Positions 41,523-49,607 of a stretch of 64,000 nucleotides of DNA are shown in pieces. This stretch comes from DAISJI01 sp964559835 (GTDB taxonomy: Bacteria > Acidobacteriota > Terriglobia > Terriglobales > Acidobacteriaceae), in NCBI GenBank assembly GCA_964559835.1, contig CAZLJE010000003.1, positions 149,937 through 213,936 of the forward strand, read 5' to 3'. Each line of letters starts with the position of its first letter. Within the stretch, counting starts at the first letter, position 1. Both the position numbers and the translations under genes were made by a program. The notes under the pieces are model-generated. The model did not search any database. It saw only the letters and a list, made by a program, of their open reading frames with translations, and was not told where the DNA came from.

Positions 41523-42512
41523 CTAGGCTTTGCGCAGATTGAATTTGCGGCTGGCGGATTTGCCGTGGACGGCGGCCTGGATGAGGACACCGGTCGACGG
41601 TTGCAGCCCCGTGGTGGCGATCTTCAGGTCGGCGATGCCGCTGGCGTTGCTCGTCGAGTAGACGTACACGGCGGGTCCGTTGGGCATGGCGATACGACAG
41701 GTGATCTGGGCGCCGTTGGACGGGTTCCCTTCCTCCGAAACTTGCACGTTGAGCAGCACACTGCTGCCGTCGGGAGCGACGATCGGCTCCAAGCAATCGA
41801 GGCCAATCCCTTTTCCGATGACATTGCCAGCGACTTCCACGCGATATTGCTGGATCGGCGGAGGAGGCGGTGCTTTTTCGGCAGCTTCCAATTCCGCCAT
41901 GAACGAATCAAGCATGGGATCCGGCGGGCGCTCGACGGATTCCTCGGGAACTTCGTCAGCATGCATCAGCGGAGGAGGAGGGGCAGGTGTGGGTTGTTCG
42001 GTCGCGCTGAATGCGGCGGCCGAAGCTTCTTGTTTCGGCTGCTCCGCAGCCGGGGAAAGCAGCGCCTCCAAGGGGTCCACGAGCGGCGCAGAGGTACGCA
42101 GCGAAGCGAACGGATCGGCGTCAGCGGCTGGTTGCGGCACGTCGAAAGGCGGGACCGTTCCCGCGGAAGACGCGAAGGCGCGCGTTGCGGATGCGGGAGC
42201 AGCCATCGGTTGGTCCTGGACGGGCGGCGCCTCGGCCGGAACGCCGCGTCCGCTCTCGATCTCTTCCATGATGGTGCCGGCGCGCGCGCAATCCACAAAA
42301 TGCTTGTGCTGGGCTTTGAGGATGTCGTGGAGATGGTCTTCGGTGAATCCGGGCTCGCCGGCACGTTCGGCGAACGAGGTGGCGTATTTTCCGAGGCAGC
42401 GGCCCTTTACGAAGACCTGGGTCTGGAGAAGACGGTCGTGCTCGCGGACTTCCGACTGCACGTGATAAACGGTATCGCCATACTTGATGTCCGTATTGAA
42501 CCCGAAAATCAC
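41523..42512 (-). CDS. Conserved acidobacterial hypothetical protein with N-terminal conserved domain and Pro/Ala-rich linker
   Basis: The 329-residue protein has a conserved N-terminal part of about 80 residues (GFNTDIKYGDTVYHVQSEVR; KGRCLGKYATSFAERAG; LHDILKAQHKHFVDCARAG) known from many uncharacterised acidobacterial proteins. A Pro/Ala-rich linker of about 140 residues follows, including APPPPP-type runs. A C-terminal beta-sandwich-like domain closes the protein (YRVEVAGNVIGKGIGLDC; LKIATTGLQPSTGVLIQAAV). No signal peptide. The function is unknown. It is divergent from the nuo operon. Confidence 0.6.
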   Translation of the reverse strand: MIFGFNTDIKYGDTVYHVQSEVREHDRLLQTQVFVKGRCLGKYATSFAERAGEPGFTEDHLHDILKAQHKHFVDCARAGTIMEEIESGRGVPAEAPPVQDQPMAAPASATRAFASSAGTVPPFDVPQPAADADPFASLRTSAPLVDPLEALLSPAAEQPKQEASAAAFSATEQPTPAPPPPLMHADEVPEESVERPPDPMLDSFMAELEAAEKAPPPPPIQQYRVEVAGNVIGKGIGLDCLEPIVAPDGSSVLLNVQVSEEGNPSNGAQITCRIAMPNGPAVYVYSTSNASGIADLKIATTGLQPSTGVLIQAAVHGKSASRKFNLRKA

Positions 42513-42627
42513 GTCGCACCCGGAATCGTGGCCGCGTTGAACCCCTGCGCAGCCCGCTGTTTCTGCCGCAATTGCGAGCGGCTGCTTACATCGTGCGTCT
42601 CTCGTTCACCGCGCCGTCGGCCATCGC

Positions 42628-42657
42628 TTGACAGGCGCAATTCGCGCTAACTATAGT
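42628..42657 (+). promoter_or_regulatory. Sigma-70-type promoter of the nuo operon
   Basis: TTGACA at 42628-42633 and TATAGT at 42652-42657 are separated by 18 nt and lie about 48 nt upstream of the nuoA ATG. It is the best sigma-70 match I saw in the window. Confidence 0.65.
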
Positions 42658-42704
42658 CGAATGTTTAACTCATTACTTGGGCGCGAATTATACACAGCCC
42701 CGCT

Positions 42705-43172
42705 ATGCCGGACAATTACTTTGCCCGTTACATCCCGCTGCTGATCCAGTTCGGAATCGCCTTCATCATGGCGGTGGGGATGGTTGTCGCCTCCCAACTT
42801 CTGGGCAGGCACCGCTATTCCCGGGTCAAGTTCCAACCGTACGAATGCGGCATGACGCCGGTCGGGGACAGCCGAGAGCGCTTCTCGGTGAAGTTCTACC
42901 TGGTAGCCATGCTGTTCATCCTGTTCGACGTAGAAGCGGTGTTCCTGTATCCGTGGGCGGTCATCTTCAAGGAACTGAAGATGTTCGGCTTCATCGAGAT
43001 GATGGTGTACATCGCGATCGTGCTGGCGGGACTCTGGTACGTTTGGAAGAAAGGTGTGTTGGACTGGGCGGAGAAGCCGTCGCGCAGGCACACGACTTCG
43101 GCGGTCCTGGACCTCCGGCGCCCGACCCCCTCCCCACCAGTGCCCGTCACGGTAGAAGGGAGCAAGGCCTAA
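42705..43172 (+). CDS. nuoA: NADH-quinone oxidoreductase subunit A
   Basis: The 155-residue membrane subunit of complex I has three transmembrane helices. The conserved loop after helix 1 reads KFQPYECGMTPVGDSRERFS, and helix 2 contains the family motif FILFDVEAVFLYPWAV. The C-terminus has about 30 extra residues rich in Pro and Thr (RRPTPSPPVPVTVEG), longer than usual. First gene of the nuo operon; a good promoter lies upstream. Confidence 0.95.
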   Translation: MPDNYFARYIPLLIQFGIAFIMAVGMVVASQLLGRHRYSRVKFQPYECGMTPVGDSRERFSVKFYLVAMLFILFDVEAVFLYPWAVIFKELKMFGFIEMMVYIAIVLAGLWYVWKKGVLDWAEKPSRRHTTSAVLDLRRPTPSPPVPVTVEGSKA

Positions 43173-43174
43173 GA

Positions 43175-43669
43175 ATGCTCGTCCCCGCCGTTACCGATCT
43201 CACACAGCTACAGGAGCGCCCGGAAGTAGCGCGGCTGCTGGCGTGGAACGCCGACGCCGTCGAAGGCGCGAAGCTCGACCGCGAGCAGTTGTCCATCTAT
43301 GTTGGGCGCGACAGCATCCGCGAGGCGTGCGCCATCCTGAGAGACGCGCCGGAACTCACTTATAACTTCCTGTCCGACGTCACGGCCGTGGACTGGTACC
43401 CTTCGGAACCGCGCTTTGAAGTCGTCTATCAACTACTGTCGATCACGCGGAAGCAGAGAGTCAGCCTGAGGGTGAGACTTGCGTCCGACGACGCGCGGCT
43501 GGAATCGGTCACATCGGTGTGGCCCGCCGCCAATTACTTCGAGCGCGAGGTCTTCGACCTGTTTGGAGTGCAGTTCGAAGGACACCCCTACCTGCGCCGC
43601 ATCATGATGCCCGACGACTGGCAGGGGCATCCGCTACGCAAGGATTACCCGGTCGAGGGCTACCGCTGA
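43175..43669 (+). CDS. nuoC: NADH-quinone oxidoreductase subunit C
   Basis: The 164-residue peripheral-arm subunit contains FLSDVTAVDWYPSEPRFEVV and the signature NYFEREVFDLFGVQFEGHPY, then LRRIMMPDDWQGHPLRKDYP. It starts 2 nt after nuoA with no room for nuoB, which normally lies between them. The stop codon overlaps the nuoD ATG by one base (TGATG). Confidence 0.95.
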   Translation: MLVPAVTDLTQLQERPEVARLLAWNADAVEGAKLDREQLSIYVGRDSIREACAILRDAPELTYNFLSDVTAVDWYPSEPRFEVVYQLLSITRKQRVSLRVRLASDDARLESVTSVWPAANYFEREVFDLFGVQFEGHPYLRRIMMPDDWQGHPLRKDYPVEGYR

Positions 43670-44883
43670 TGTCTTCCTCTCACAACCAGTACGTTGCCAC
43701 GCTGGAAACAGGTTCCGACGATCGCACGATGATCCTGAACATGGGGCCGCAGCACCCGTCTACCCACGGCGTGCTTCGCCTGCTACTGGAGATCGATGGC
43801 GAGACCATCGTGCGCATGACGCCGGACATCGGCTACCTGCACACGGGTATCGAGAAGACCTACGAGGCCAAGTTCTACCAGCAGGGCGTACCGCTGGCCG
43901 ACCGCATGGATTACCTGTCGCCGTTCACGAACGAGCTCGGGTTCGTGCTCGCGGTGGAAAAGCTGCTGGGGATGGATGTGCCGGAACGCGCGAAGTGGAT
44001 TCGCGTGCTGATGGCGGAGTTCTCGCGGCTGAATTCGCACCTGGTCTGGCTGGGAACGCACGCCATTGATATCGGCGCGATGTCGGTGTTCCTGTATTGC
44101 TTCCGCGAGCGCGAAGACATACTGCGGCTGTTCGAGATGCTCGCCGGCCAGCGCATGTTCGACAGCTACTTCCGAGTCGGCGGGCTGGCGATGGAGGTGC
44201 CGCTCGGGTTCTTCGAGCGTTGCAAGCACTTCATCGACCGCTTCCCTTCCAAGATCGACGAATACGAAGAGCTGCTGACCGGAAACCCGATCTGGGTGCG
44301 GCGCACCAAGGGCGTGGCGCAGATCAGCGCGGAAGATGCGCTAGCACTGGGCGCGAGCGGCCCGACCCTGCGCGGAAGCGGCGTCGACATCGACTTGCGC
44401 CGTGATATGCCGTACAGCGGGTACGAGAAATTCCAGTTCAAGGTGATCACGCGGCCGGAAGGCGATGTCTTCGCCAGATATCAATGCCGTGTCGCGGAGA
44501 TGCGGGAGTCGACGAAGATCATCCAGCAGTGCCTGGCAGGGATGCCGGAAGGGCCGATCAAGGCGGATGCGCCGAAGGTCGTACTGCCCGACCGCGAAAA
44601 CATGAAGACCCAGATGGAGGCGCTGATCTATCACTTCAAGATCATCACCGAAGGGTTCAGCGTTCCGCCGGGCGACGTGTACCAGGCGGTGGAATCGCCG
44701 CGCGGGGAGCTGGGGTTCTTCATCGTCAGCGACGGGACGGCGAAGCCGTATCGCGTGCACGTGAGGGCGCCGTCGTTCGCCAATCTGCAGATCCTGCCGA
44801 AGCTCTGCGAGGGACAACTCATTGCCGATGTGGTTGCGGCAATTGGGAGCATTGATATCGTGCTGGGAGACGTAGATAGGTAG
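43669..44883 (+). CDS. nuoD: NADH-quinone oxidoreductase subunit D
   Basis: The 404-residue, 49-kDa-type subunit lines the quinone site. Motifs: MILNMGPQHPSTHGVLRLLL at about residues 20-39 (quinone-site His region), GYLHTGIEKTYE, DRMDYLSPFTNELGF, RLNSHLVWLGTHAIDIGA and SPRGELGFFIVSDG. It is complete. The next nuo gene begins 430 nt later, after an inserted four-helix-bundle gene. Confidence 0.95.
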   Translation: MSSSHNQYVATLETGSDDRTMILNMGPQHPSTHGVLRLLLEIDGETIVRMTPDIGYLHTGIEKTYEAKFYQQGVPLADRMDYLSPFTNELGFVLAVEKLLGMDVPERAKWIRVLMAEFSRLNSHLVWLGTHAIDIGAMSVFLYCFREREDILRLFEMLAGQRMFDSYFRVGGLAMEVPLGFFERCKHFIDRFPSKIDEYEELLTGNPIWVRRTKGVAQISAEDALALGASGPTLRGSGVDIDLRRDMPYSGYEKFQFKVITRPEGDVFARYQCRVAEMRESTKIIQQCLAGMPEGPIKADAPKVVLPDRENMKTQMEALIYHFKIITEGFSVPPGDVYQAVESPRGELGFFIVSDGTAKPYRVHVRAPSFANLQILPKLCEGQLIADVVAAIGSIDIVLGDVDR

Positions 44884-44887
44884 GCAT

Positions 44888-44918
44888 TTGTGATTTAGTG
44901 ATTTGTGATTGGTGATTG
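44888..44918. repeat. Heptamer array H26 left (terminal repeat of four-helix-bundle element 2)
   Basis: TGATT cores at 44891, 44899, 44906 and 44913 (spacing 8, 7, 7), directly after nuoD. From the outer end inward it matches the right array (45284-45314) read on the opposite strand. Confidence 0.9.
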
Positions 44919-44932
44919 AAAGGCGGAAGCGC

Positions 44933-45307
44933 GTGACGCCTGACGAACTTCGATATCGAAGCAGGCTGTTTGCGATGAGGATTGTTAAGTTGTATCAGGC
45001 ATTAGCTAAGAGCACTGAAGCACAGGTCATGGGAAAACAGGTCTTACGCTCCGGCACGTCGGTTGCTGCAAACTACCGGGCCGCATGCCGAGCACGTTCC
45101 CGCGCCGAGTTCGTTTCGAGAATGGCAGTGGTGGTCGAAGAGGCTGACGAAACTTGTTACTGGCTGCAAATGATCGCTGAGTCGGGCGTGTTTTCGGCGA
45201 AGAAGCTGCAGCCGTTGCAAAAGGAAGCGCAGGAACTGCTGAAAATCTTCTCTGCGTCGAGGAACACGTCGCAGAGCGGAAAGAAATCACAAATCAAGAA
45301 TCACTAA
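44933..45307 (+). CDS. Four-helix-bundle protein (S23 ribosomal / IVP-like family), copy 2
   Basis: The roughly 124-residue helical protein has the subtype hallmark VLRSGTSVAANYRAACRARS at about residues 39-58, then RAEFVSRMAVVVEEADETCY and WLQMIAESGVFSAKKL. It belongs to the same broad family as copy 1 but to the SGTSVAANYR subtype. The GTG at 44933 is preceded by AGGCGGAAG; in-frame TTG/GTG codons at 44909 and 44912 lie in the repeat. The stop codon and last residues (SQIKNH) are encoded by the right-hand array. The gene separates nuoD from nuoE, which are normally adjacent, so it has very probably inserted there. Confidence 0.85.
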   Translation: MTPDELRYRSRLFAMRIVKLYQALAKSTEAQVMGKQVLRSGTSVAANYRAACRARSRAEFVSRMAVVVEEADETCYWLQMIAESGVFSAKKLQPLQKEAQELLKIFSASRNTSQSGKKSQIKNH

Positions 45308-45314
45308 ATCACCA
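45284..45314. repeat. Heptamer array H26 right (terminal repeat of four-helix-bundle element 2)
   Basis: AATCA cores at 45285, 45292, 45299 and 45307, spacing 7, 7, 8, the mirror of the left array. It contains the stop codon of the four-helix-bundle gene and abuts the nuoE ATG at 45315. Confidence 0.9.
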
Positions 45315-45791
45315 ATGGTTATTTCAGAACAGCTCGACCAGTTCTTCACGGAAAAGATGAAAGAGTATCCGACGCAGAGGTCGTTCCTCGTGCCGATGCT
45401 GCTGTACACGCAGGACGAGGTCGGGTACCTGAGCGATGAGGCTATCGCGTATATCGCGGGCAAGGTAAACCTGAGTGAGCTCGAGATCCGGAACGTGATC
45501 AGCTACTACTCGATGCTGACCACGAAGCCGAGGGGCAAGCACACGGTCGGGATCTGCCGGAACATCTGCTGCATGCTGATGGGCGCGGACGAAGTGATCG
45601 CGCATACGCGACAGAAGCTGGGCGTCGGGCATAAAGGCACGTCGGACGACGGCGTGTTCACGTTTGAAGAGGTCGAGTGCATCGGCGCGTGCTCATGGGG
45701 ACCGGCGATGCAGGTCGACTACGACTTCCACGAAGAACTGACGCCGGAAAAAGTTGACGAAATCCTCGAGCAATACCGGGCAAAGGTTTAA
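45315..45791 (+). CDS. nuoE: NADH-quinone oxidoreductase subunit E
   Basis: The 158-residue thioredoxin-like [2Fe-2S] subunit has YPTQRSFLVPMLLYTQDEVG, YYSMLTTKPRGKHTVGICRN with ligands in CRNIC, and a second ligand pair in VECIGACSWGPAMQV. It would hold cluster N1a beside FMN in NuoF. The start codon follows the terminal repeat of the inserted element with no good ribosome-binding site, so nuoE translation may have been affected. The stop overlaps the nuoF ATG. Confidence 0.95.
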   Translation: MVISEQLDQFFTEKMKEYPTQRSFLVPMLLYTQDEVGYLSDEAIAYIAGKVNLSELEIRNVISYYSMLTTKPRGKHTVGICRNICCMLMGADEVIAHTRQKLGVGHKGTSDDGVFTFEEVECIGACSWGPAMQVDYDFHEELTPEKVDEILEQYRAKV

Positions 45792-47113
45792 TGGCTAGGC
45801 TCGTATCACATCCCGACGAAGTAAAGGTGATCTCGAAGCGCTTCGGCATGGGCGCGGCGGACATCGACCGCTACCTCCAGCTCGACGGTTACAAGGCCGT
45901 GCAGAAGGCGATCGCGATGGGGCCGGAGGCGATCATCAACGAAGTGAAGGCGTCGAGCCTGCGCGGGCGCGGTGGCGCCGGATTCGCGACCGGCATGAAG
46001 TGGTCATTCGTGCCGAAGGAATCCGCGAAACCCAAGTACGTGCTCTGCAACGGCGACGAGAGCGAGCCCGGCACGTGCAAGGACCGCCTGATCCTGGAGC
46101 ACGATCCGCACGCGGTGATCGAAGGCGTGATGATCGCGGGGCTGTCGATCGGCGCGAAGATCGGATACATCTACATTCGCGGCGAATACCGGTACCTGGT
46201 GGACATCATGCGCAAGGCGATCGCCGACGCGCGCGCCCGCGGATTCATCGGGAAGAACATCTTCGGCAGCGGCTTGGATTTCGAAGTTTATTGGCACACC
46301 GGCGCGGGAGCGTACGAGGTCGGAGAAGAGTCGGCGCTGATGGAGTCGCTGGAAGGCAAGCGGGGAATCCCGCGCATTCGGCCCCCGTTCCCGGCCGTGG
46401 TGGGACTGTGGGGCGGGCCGACGGTGATCAATAACGTCGAGACGCTGGCGTCGGTGCCGCACATCATCCTCGGCGGCGGGCAGTGGTACGCCGATCTCGG
46501 CACACCGAAAAACGGCGGCACGCGCTTATTCTGCCTGAGCGGCCACGTCGAGAAACCAGGCGTGTACGAACTGCCTCTCGGCTACAACTTGCTCAAGATG
46601 ATCAACGATGTCGGTGGCGGGATCCGCGGGGGGCGCAAACTGAAGGCGGTGACGCCGGGTGGGTCGTCGGTGCCGGTGCTGAAGGCCGAAGAATGCGACG
46701 TGGCGATGGATTTCGACACGATGCAGAAGGCGGGGACGTTCCTGGGCTCCGGCGGCGTAATCGTGCTCGACGACCAGACGTGCATGGTGAAGTACGCGCA
46801 GCGGATCACGTGGTTCTACCAGCACGAGAGCTGCGGGTGGTGTATTCCCTGCCGCGAAGGAACCGACTGGATGAAGAAGACGCTGAACCGGTTCCATGCG
46901 GGCGGCGGGATCACAAAAGATATCGATAACCTCGGGTACCTGGCGGAGAACATGCTGGGCCGGACGTTCTGTCCGCTGGGCGATGCGGCGGCGATGCCGA
47001 TCATTTCAATCGTGAAGAAATATCGTGAAGAGTTTGAGGCGCACTTGGAAGGGCGGCCTTGTCCGTACGAAGCGCAGGCAGCCGTTACACAGCTGCCGGT
47101 TTTGGCGCACTAG
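45791..47113 (+). CDS. nuoF: NADH-quinone oxidoreductase subunit F
   Basis: The 440-residue NADH- and FMN-binding subunit contains the glycine-rich RGRGGAGFATGMKWSF at about residues 58-73, CNGDESEPGTCKDR, and the N3 [4Fe-4S] ligands in ESCGWCIPCREGTDWM and GRTFCPLGDAA. It is complete and overlaps nuoE by one base. Confidence 0.95.
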   Translation: MARLVSHPDEVKVISKRFGMGAADIDRYLQLDGYKAVQKAIAMGPEAIINEVKASSLRGRGGAGFATGMKWSFVPKESAKPKYVLCNGDESEPGTCKDRLILEHDPHAVIEGVMIAGLSIGAKIGYIYIRGEYRYLVDIMRKAIADARARGFIGKNIFGSGLDFEVYWHTGAGAYEVGEESALMESLEGKRGIPRIRPPFPAVVGLWGGPTVINNVETLASVPHIILGGGQWYADLGTPKNGGTRLFCLSGHVEKPGVYELPLGYNLLKMINDVGGGIRGGRKLKAVTPGGSSVPVLKAEECDVAMDFDTMQKAGTFLGSGGVIVLDDQTCMVKYAQRITWFYQHESCGWCIPCREGTDWMKKTLNRFHAGGGITKDIDNLGYLAENMLGRTFCPLGDAAAMPIISIVKKYREEFEAHLEGRPCPYEAQAAVTQLPVLAH

Positions 47114-47117
47114 ATAA

Positions 47118-47155
47118 AGATTCACCACAAAGGTCACGAAGGAACACAAAGGGAA
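47118..47155. repeat. K-type array between nuoF and nuoG
   Basis: TTCACCACAAAGGTCACGAA then GGAACACAAAGGGAACG. Confidence 0.8.
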
Positions 47156-47169
47156 CGAGTCGAGGTTTC

Positions 47170-49551
47170 ATGGCGGATGTAAACATCACGGTCGATGGAA
47201 AGAAGATCACGGCGCCCGCGGGGACGCTGCTGATCGAGGCGTGCAAATCACACGGGATCGATGTCCCGTCGTTCTGCTATTACCCGGGGCTGTCGCTGCA
47301 GGGCGCTTGCCGCATGTGCCTGGTGCGCGTGGAGAAGATGCCGAAGCTGCAGACGGCGTGCACCACCGTCATCAGCGAGGGTATGACGGTCACGACCACG
47401 AGCGACGAAGTCCGGCAGGCGCGCAAGTCAATGCTGGAGTTGCTGCTGGCGAACCACCCGCTGGATTGCCCGGTGTGCGACGCGGGCGGCGAGTGCGAAC
47501 TGCAGGACATGACGTTCACGTACGGTGCGGCGGAGTCGAAGTTCATCGACATCAAGAACCATCGCGACGAACAGCAGTGGTCGCCAGTGGTTTACTTCGA
47601 CCGTCCTCGATGCATTTTGTGCTACCGGTGCGTGCGCGTCTGCGGCGAAGGCATGGACGTGTGGGCGCTGGGGGTGCAGAACCGGGGCGTCACGAGCATC
47701 ATCGCGCCGAATAAAGAAGACCACCTGGAGTGCGAGGAGTGCGGCGCCTGCATCGATATTTGCCCGGTGGGTGCGCTCACCAGCGGCGCGTACCGTTACA
47801 AGACCCGGCCGTGGGAGATGAACCACATCGGCACCGTCTGCACGCATTGCGGCGACGGGTGCAAGACCACCCTGGGCGTGCGGCGTTGCGACGAGGGCAT
47901 GGAGATCGTGCGCGGAGACAACCGCGACAAGAGCGGCATCAACGGCGATTTCCTGTGCGTCAAGGGCCGCTACGCGTTTGATTTCTCGCAGAACCCGCGG
48001 CGCATCAAGGAGCCGCTGATCCATCGCGATGGAAAACTCCAGCCCGCGACGTGGGAAGAGGCATTTGAGCTGATTGGGCGCAGCTTCCGCGACATCGTCG
48101 CCCAGCACGGCGGGCAGGCGATGGGTGTCATCGGGTCGAACCGCACGACCAACGAAGAAAATTACCTGCTGCAGAAGTTCGCGCGCACGGTGCTGGGGAC
48201 AAACAATATCGACCATCACCGCACGGCGGACTTTCCCGGATTCGCGGCGGCGATGGGCGCTGACGACCGCACGGCGAGCATGGAGGACGTCATCAAGGCG
48301 CCGGCGGTGCTGTTGATCGGCAACAATCCGACCGACGAACACCCGCTGCTGGCTTGGCAAGTGCGGACCAATGTCCGGCTGAATCGCGGCCGGCTGTACG
48401 TGGTGAACTCGTATCCGATCAAACTGCGGCGGCAGGCGACGACGTTCCTGCAAGTACCCGAGGACGGCGGCGAGGGCGCGTTCGTTTCGTTCCTCGCGGA
48501 CAAGGACAGCGGAGCGTCGCTCGCGACCAACGGTCAGACGCAGGATTCGCTCAAGAAGCTGCGCGATGTGCTGCTCGCCGAGCAGAACCTGGTGGTCGCA
48601 TTCGGTTCGGAATTGCGCGGCGAACAGATCTCGACGCTGGTAAATGCGCTTCCAAATGCGAAATTCATTTGCCTGGGCGACTACGCGAATTCGCGCGGCG
48701 CGGCGGATATGGGACTTTATCCCGACCTGCTGCCCGGATACGTACCCGTCGAGGACGCAGGCCGGTTCCGCGAAGAGTGGTTCGCGCAAATCCCGGCGCA
48801 GCCAGGACTCGACCTGCAACAGATGTTTGCCGCCGCGAACGACGGGCGCATGAAGGGCATGCTGGTCGTCGGATCGAATCCGGTGAGCCGGTATGCGGTC
48901 GATCCGTTTGCGCTGTCGAAGATGTTCGTCGTGGTGCAGGACATGTTCCTGACGGAGACGGCGATCCCGGCGCAAGTCGTGCTGCCGGTCGCGTCGGCGT
49001 ACGAAAAGGCGGGGACGTTCACGAATACCTGCGGCGATCTCCAGATGCTGAAGAAGGCTGGGCACCTGGAGGGCGTGAAGAGCGATTTTGAGATCATCGT
49101 GCGCATCGCGGGCGCGATGGGCGCCGACATCAAGAAGCTGGTGCCGTTCGGGCGTCCGCTGCGCGTGGACATGGGCCAGTCGCGCGGCGCGCAATCGGGC
49201 GAAGCCGACCGCCACGCGGTGTGGCTGGAGACACACGGGCTCGAGCCGAAGATGAGCCCGTACGATCCGATCGCGATGCTCGACGAAATCCAGCGGCTGG
49301 TGCCCGGGTACGATGTTGGGCGGATGAATCTCGCCAGCGGGACGAGCGCGCATACCAGGATCGTTGTTTCCCACCCTTCCAAAACCGGTCAGGGTGGGGC
49401 ACCCGCCGCAATGCCGAGTCATCCGGAGCTAATCGTGCCGAGTAAGGACACGCTGTTCACTTCGGGCACGCTCGGGCGCTACTCGAATACTTTGAACTCG
49501 GTGATCGAAAACGAGCGCAAGGTTCCGGCGGACAAGGAAGTTCCGGTCTAA
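47170..49551 (+). CDS. nuoG: NADH-quinone oxidoreductase subunit G
   Basis: The 793-residue iron-sulfur subunit has, in order: a ferredoxin [2Fe-2S] domain (CYYPGLSLQGACRMC); the His/Cys cluster HPLDCPVCDAGGEC; CILCYRCVRVC with CEECGACIDICPVGAL; and a CTHCGDGC...FLCVKGRY set of the N7 type. A molybdopterin-oxidoreductase-like domain follows (MGVIGSNRTTNEENYLLQKF; MLVVGSNPVSRYAV). Near the C-terminus about 13 residues (HPSKTGQGGAPAA) are translated from an R-type hairpin repeat at 49373-49412. GAGG lies 5 nt before the ATG. Confidence 0.94.
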   Translation: MADVNITVDGKKITAPAGTLLIEACKSHGIDVPSFCYYPGLSLQGACRMCLVRVEKMPKLQTACTTVISEGMTVTTTSDEVRQARKSMLELLLANHPLDCPVCDAGGECELQDMTFTYGAAESKFIDIKNHRDEQQWSPVVYFDRPRCILCYRCVRVCGEGMDVWALGVQNRGVTSIIAPNKEDHLECEECGACIDICPVGALTSGAYRYKTRPWEMNHIGTVCTHCGDGCKTTLGVRRCDEGMEIVRGDNRDKSGINGDFLCVKGRYAFDFSQNPRRIKEPLIHRDGKLQPATWEEAFELIGRSFRDIVAQHGGQAMGVIGSNRTTNEENYLLQKFARTVLGTNNIDHHRTADFPGFAAAMGADDRTASMEDVIKAPAVLLIGNNPTDEHPLLAWQVRTNVRLNRGRLYVVNSYPIKLRRQATTFLQVPEDGGEGAFVSFLADKDSGASLATNGQTQDSLKKLRDVLLAEQNLVVAFGSELRGEQISTLVNALPNAKFICLGDYANSRGAADMGLYPDLLPGYVPVEDAGRFREEWFAQIPAQPGLDLQQMFAAANDGRMKGMLVVGSNPVSRYAVDPFALSKMFVVVQDMFLTETAIPAQVVLPVASAYEKAGTFTNTCGDLQMLKKAGHLEGVKSDFEIIVRIAGAMGADIKKLVPFGRPLRVDMGQSRGAQSGEADRHAVWLETHGLEPKMSPYDPIAMLDEIQRLVPGYDVGRMNLASGTSAHTRIVVSHPSKTGQGGAPAAMPSHPELIVPSKDTLFTSGTLGRYSNTLNSVIENERKVPADKEVPV
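49373..49412 (-). repeat. R-type hairpin repeat, copy 5, inside nuoG
   Basis: Read on the minus strand: GCGGGTGCCCCACCCTGACC then GGTTTTGGAAGGGTGGG. It follows the intergenic copies at 16616 and 17787 closely. The reading frame of nuoG is kept. Confidence 0.85.
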
Positions 49552-49554
49552 GAA

Positions 49555-49582
49555 CGGTTGTTGGTTATTGGTTGTTGGTTGC
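49555..49582. repeat. Heptamer array H27
   Basis: Four units TGGTTNN between nuoG and nuoH. Confidence 0.85.
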
Positions 49583-49607
49583 GAAATCCAGGGCCCACAA
49601 AACGTCA

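Noticed and set aside
41565..42650. Long plus-strand open frame opposite the conserved hypothetical protein
   Set aside because: It is a shadow of the minus-strand gene, with low-complexity composition and no ribosome-binding site. The same reasoning applies to 4777-5844, 31290-32813 and 47428-49422.
44885..45314. Diversity-generating retroelement
   Set aside because: The four-helix-bundle protein shares a fold with Avd, but no reverse transcriptase, template repeat or variable repeat pair is present in the window.
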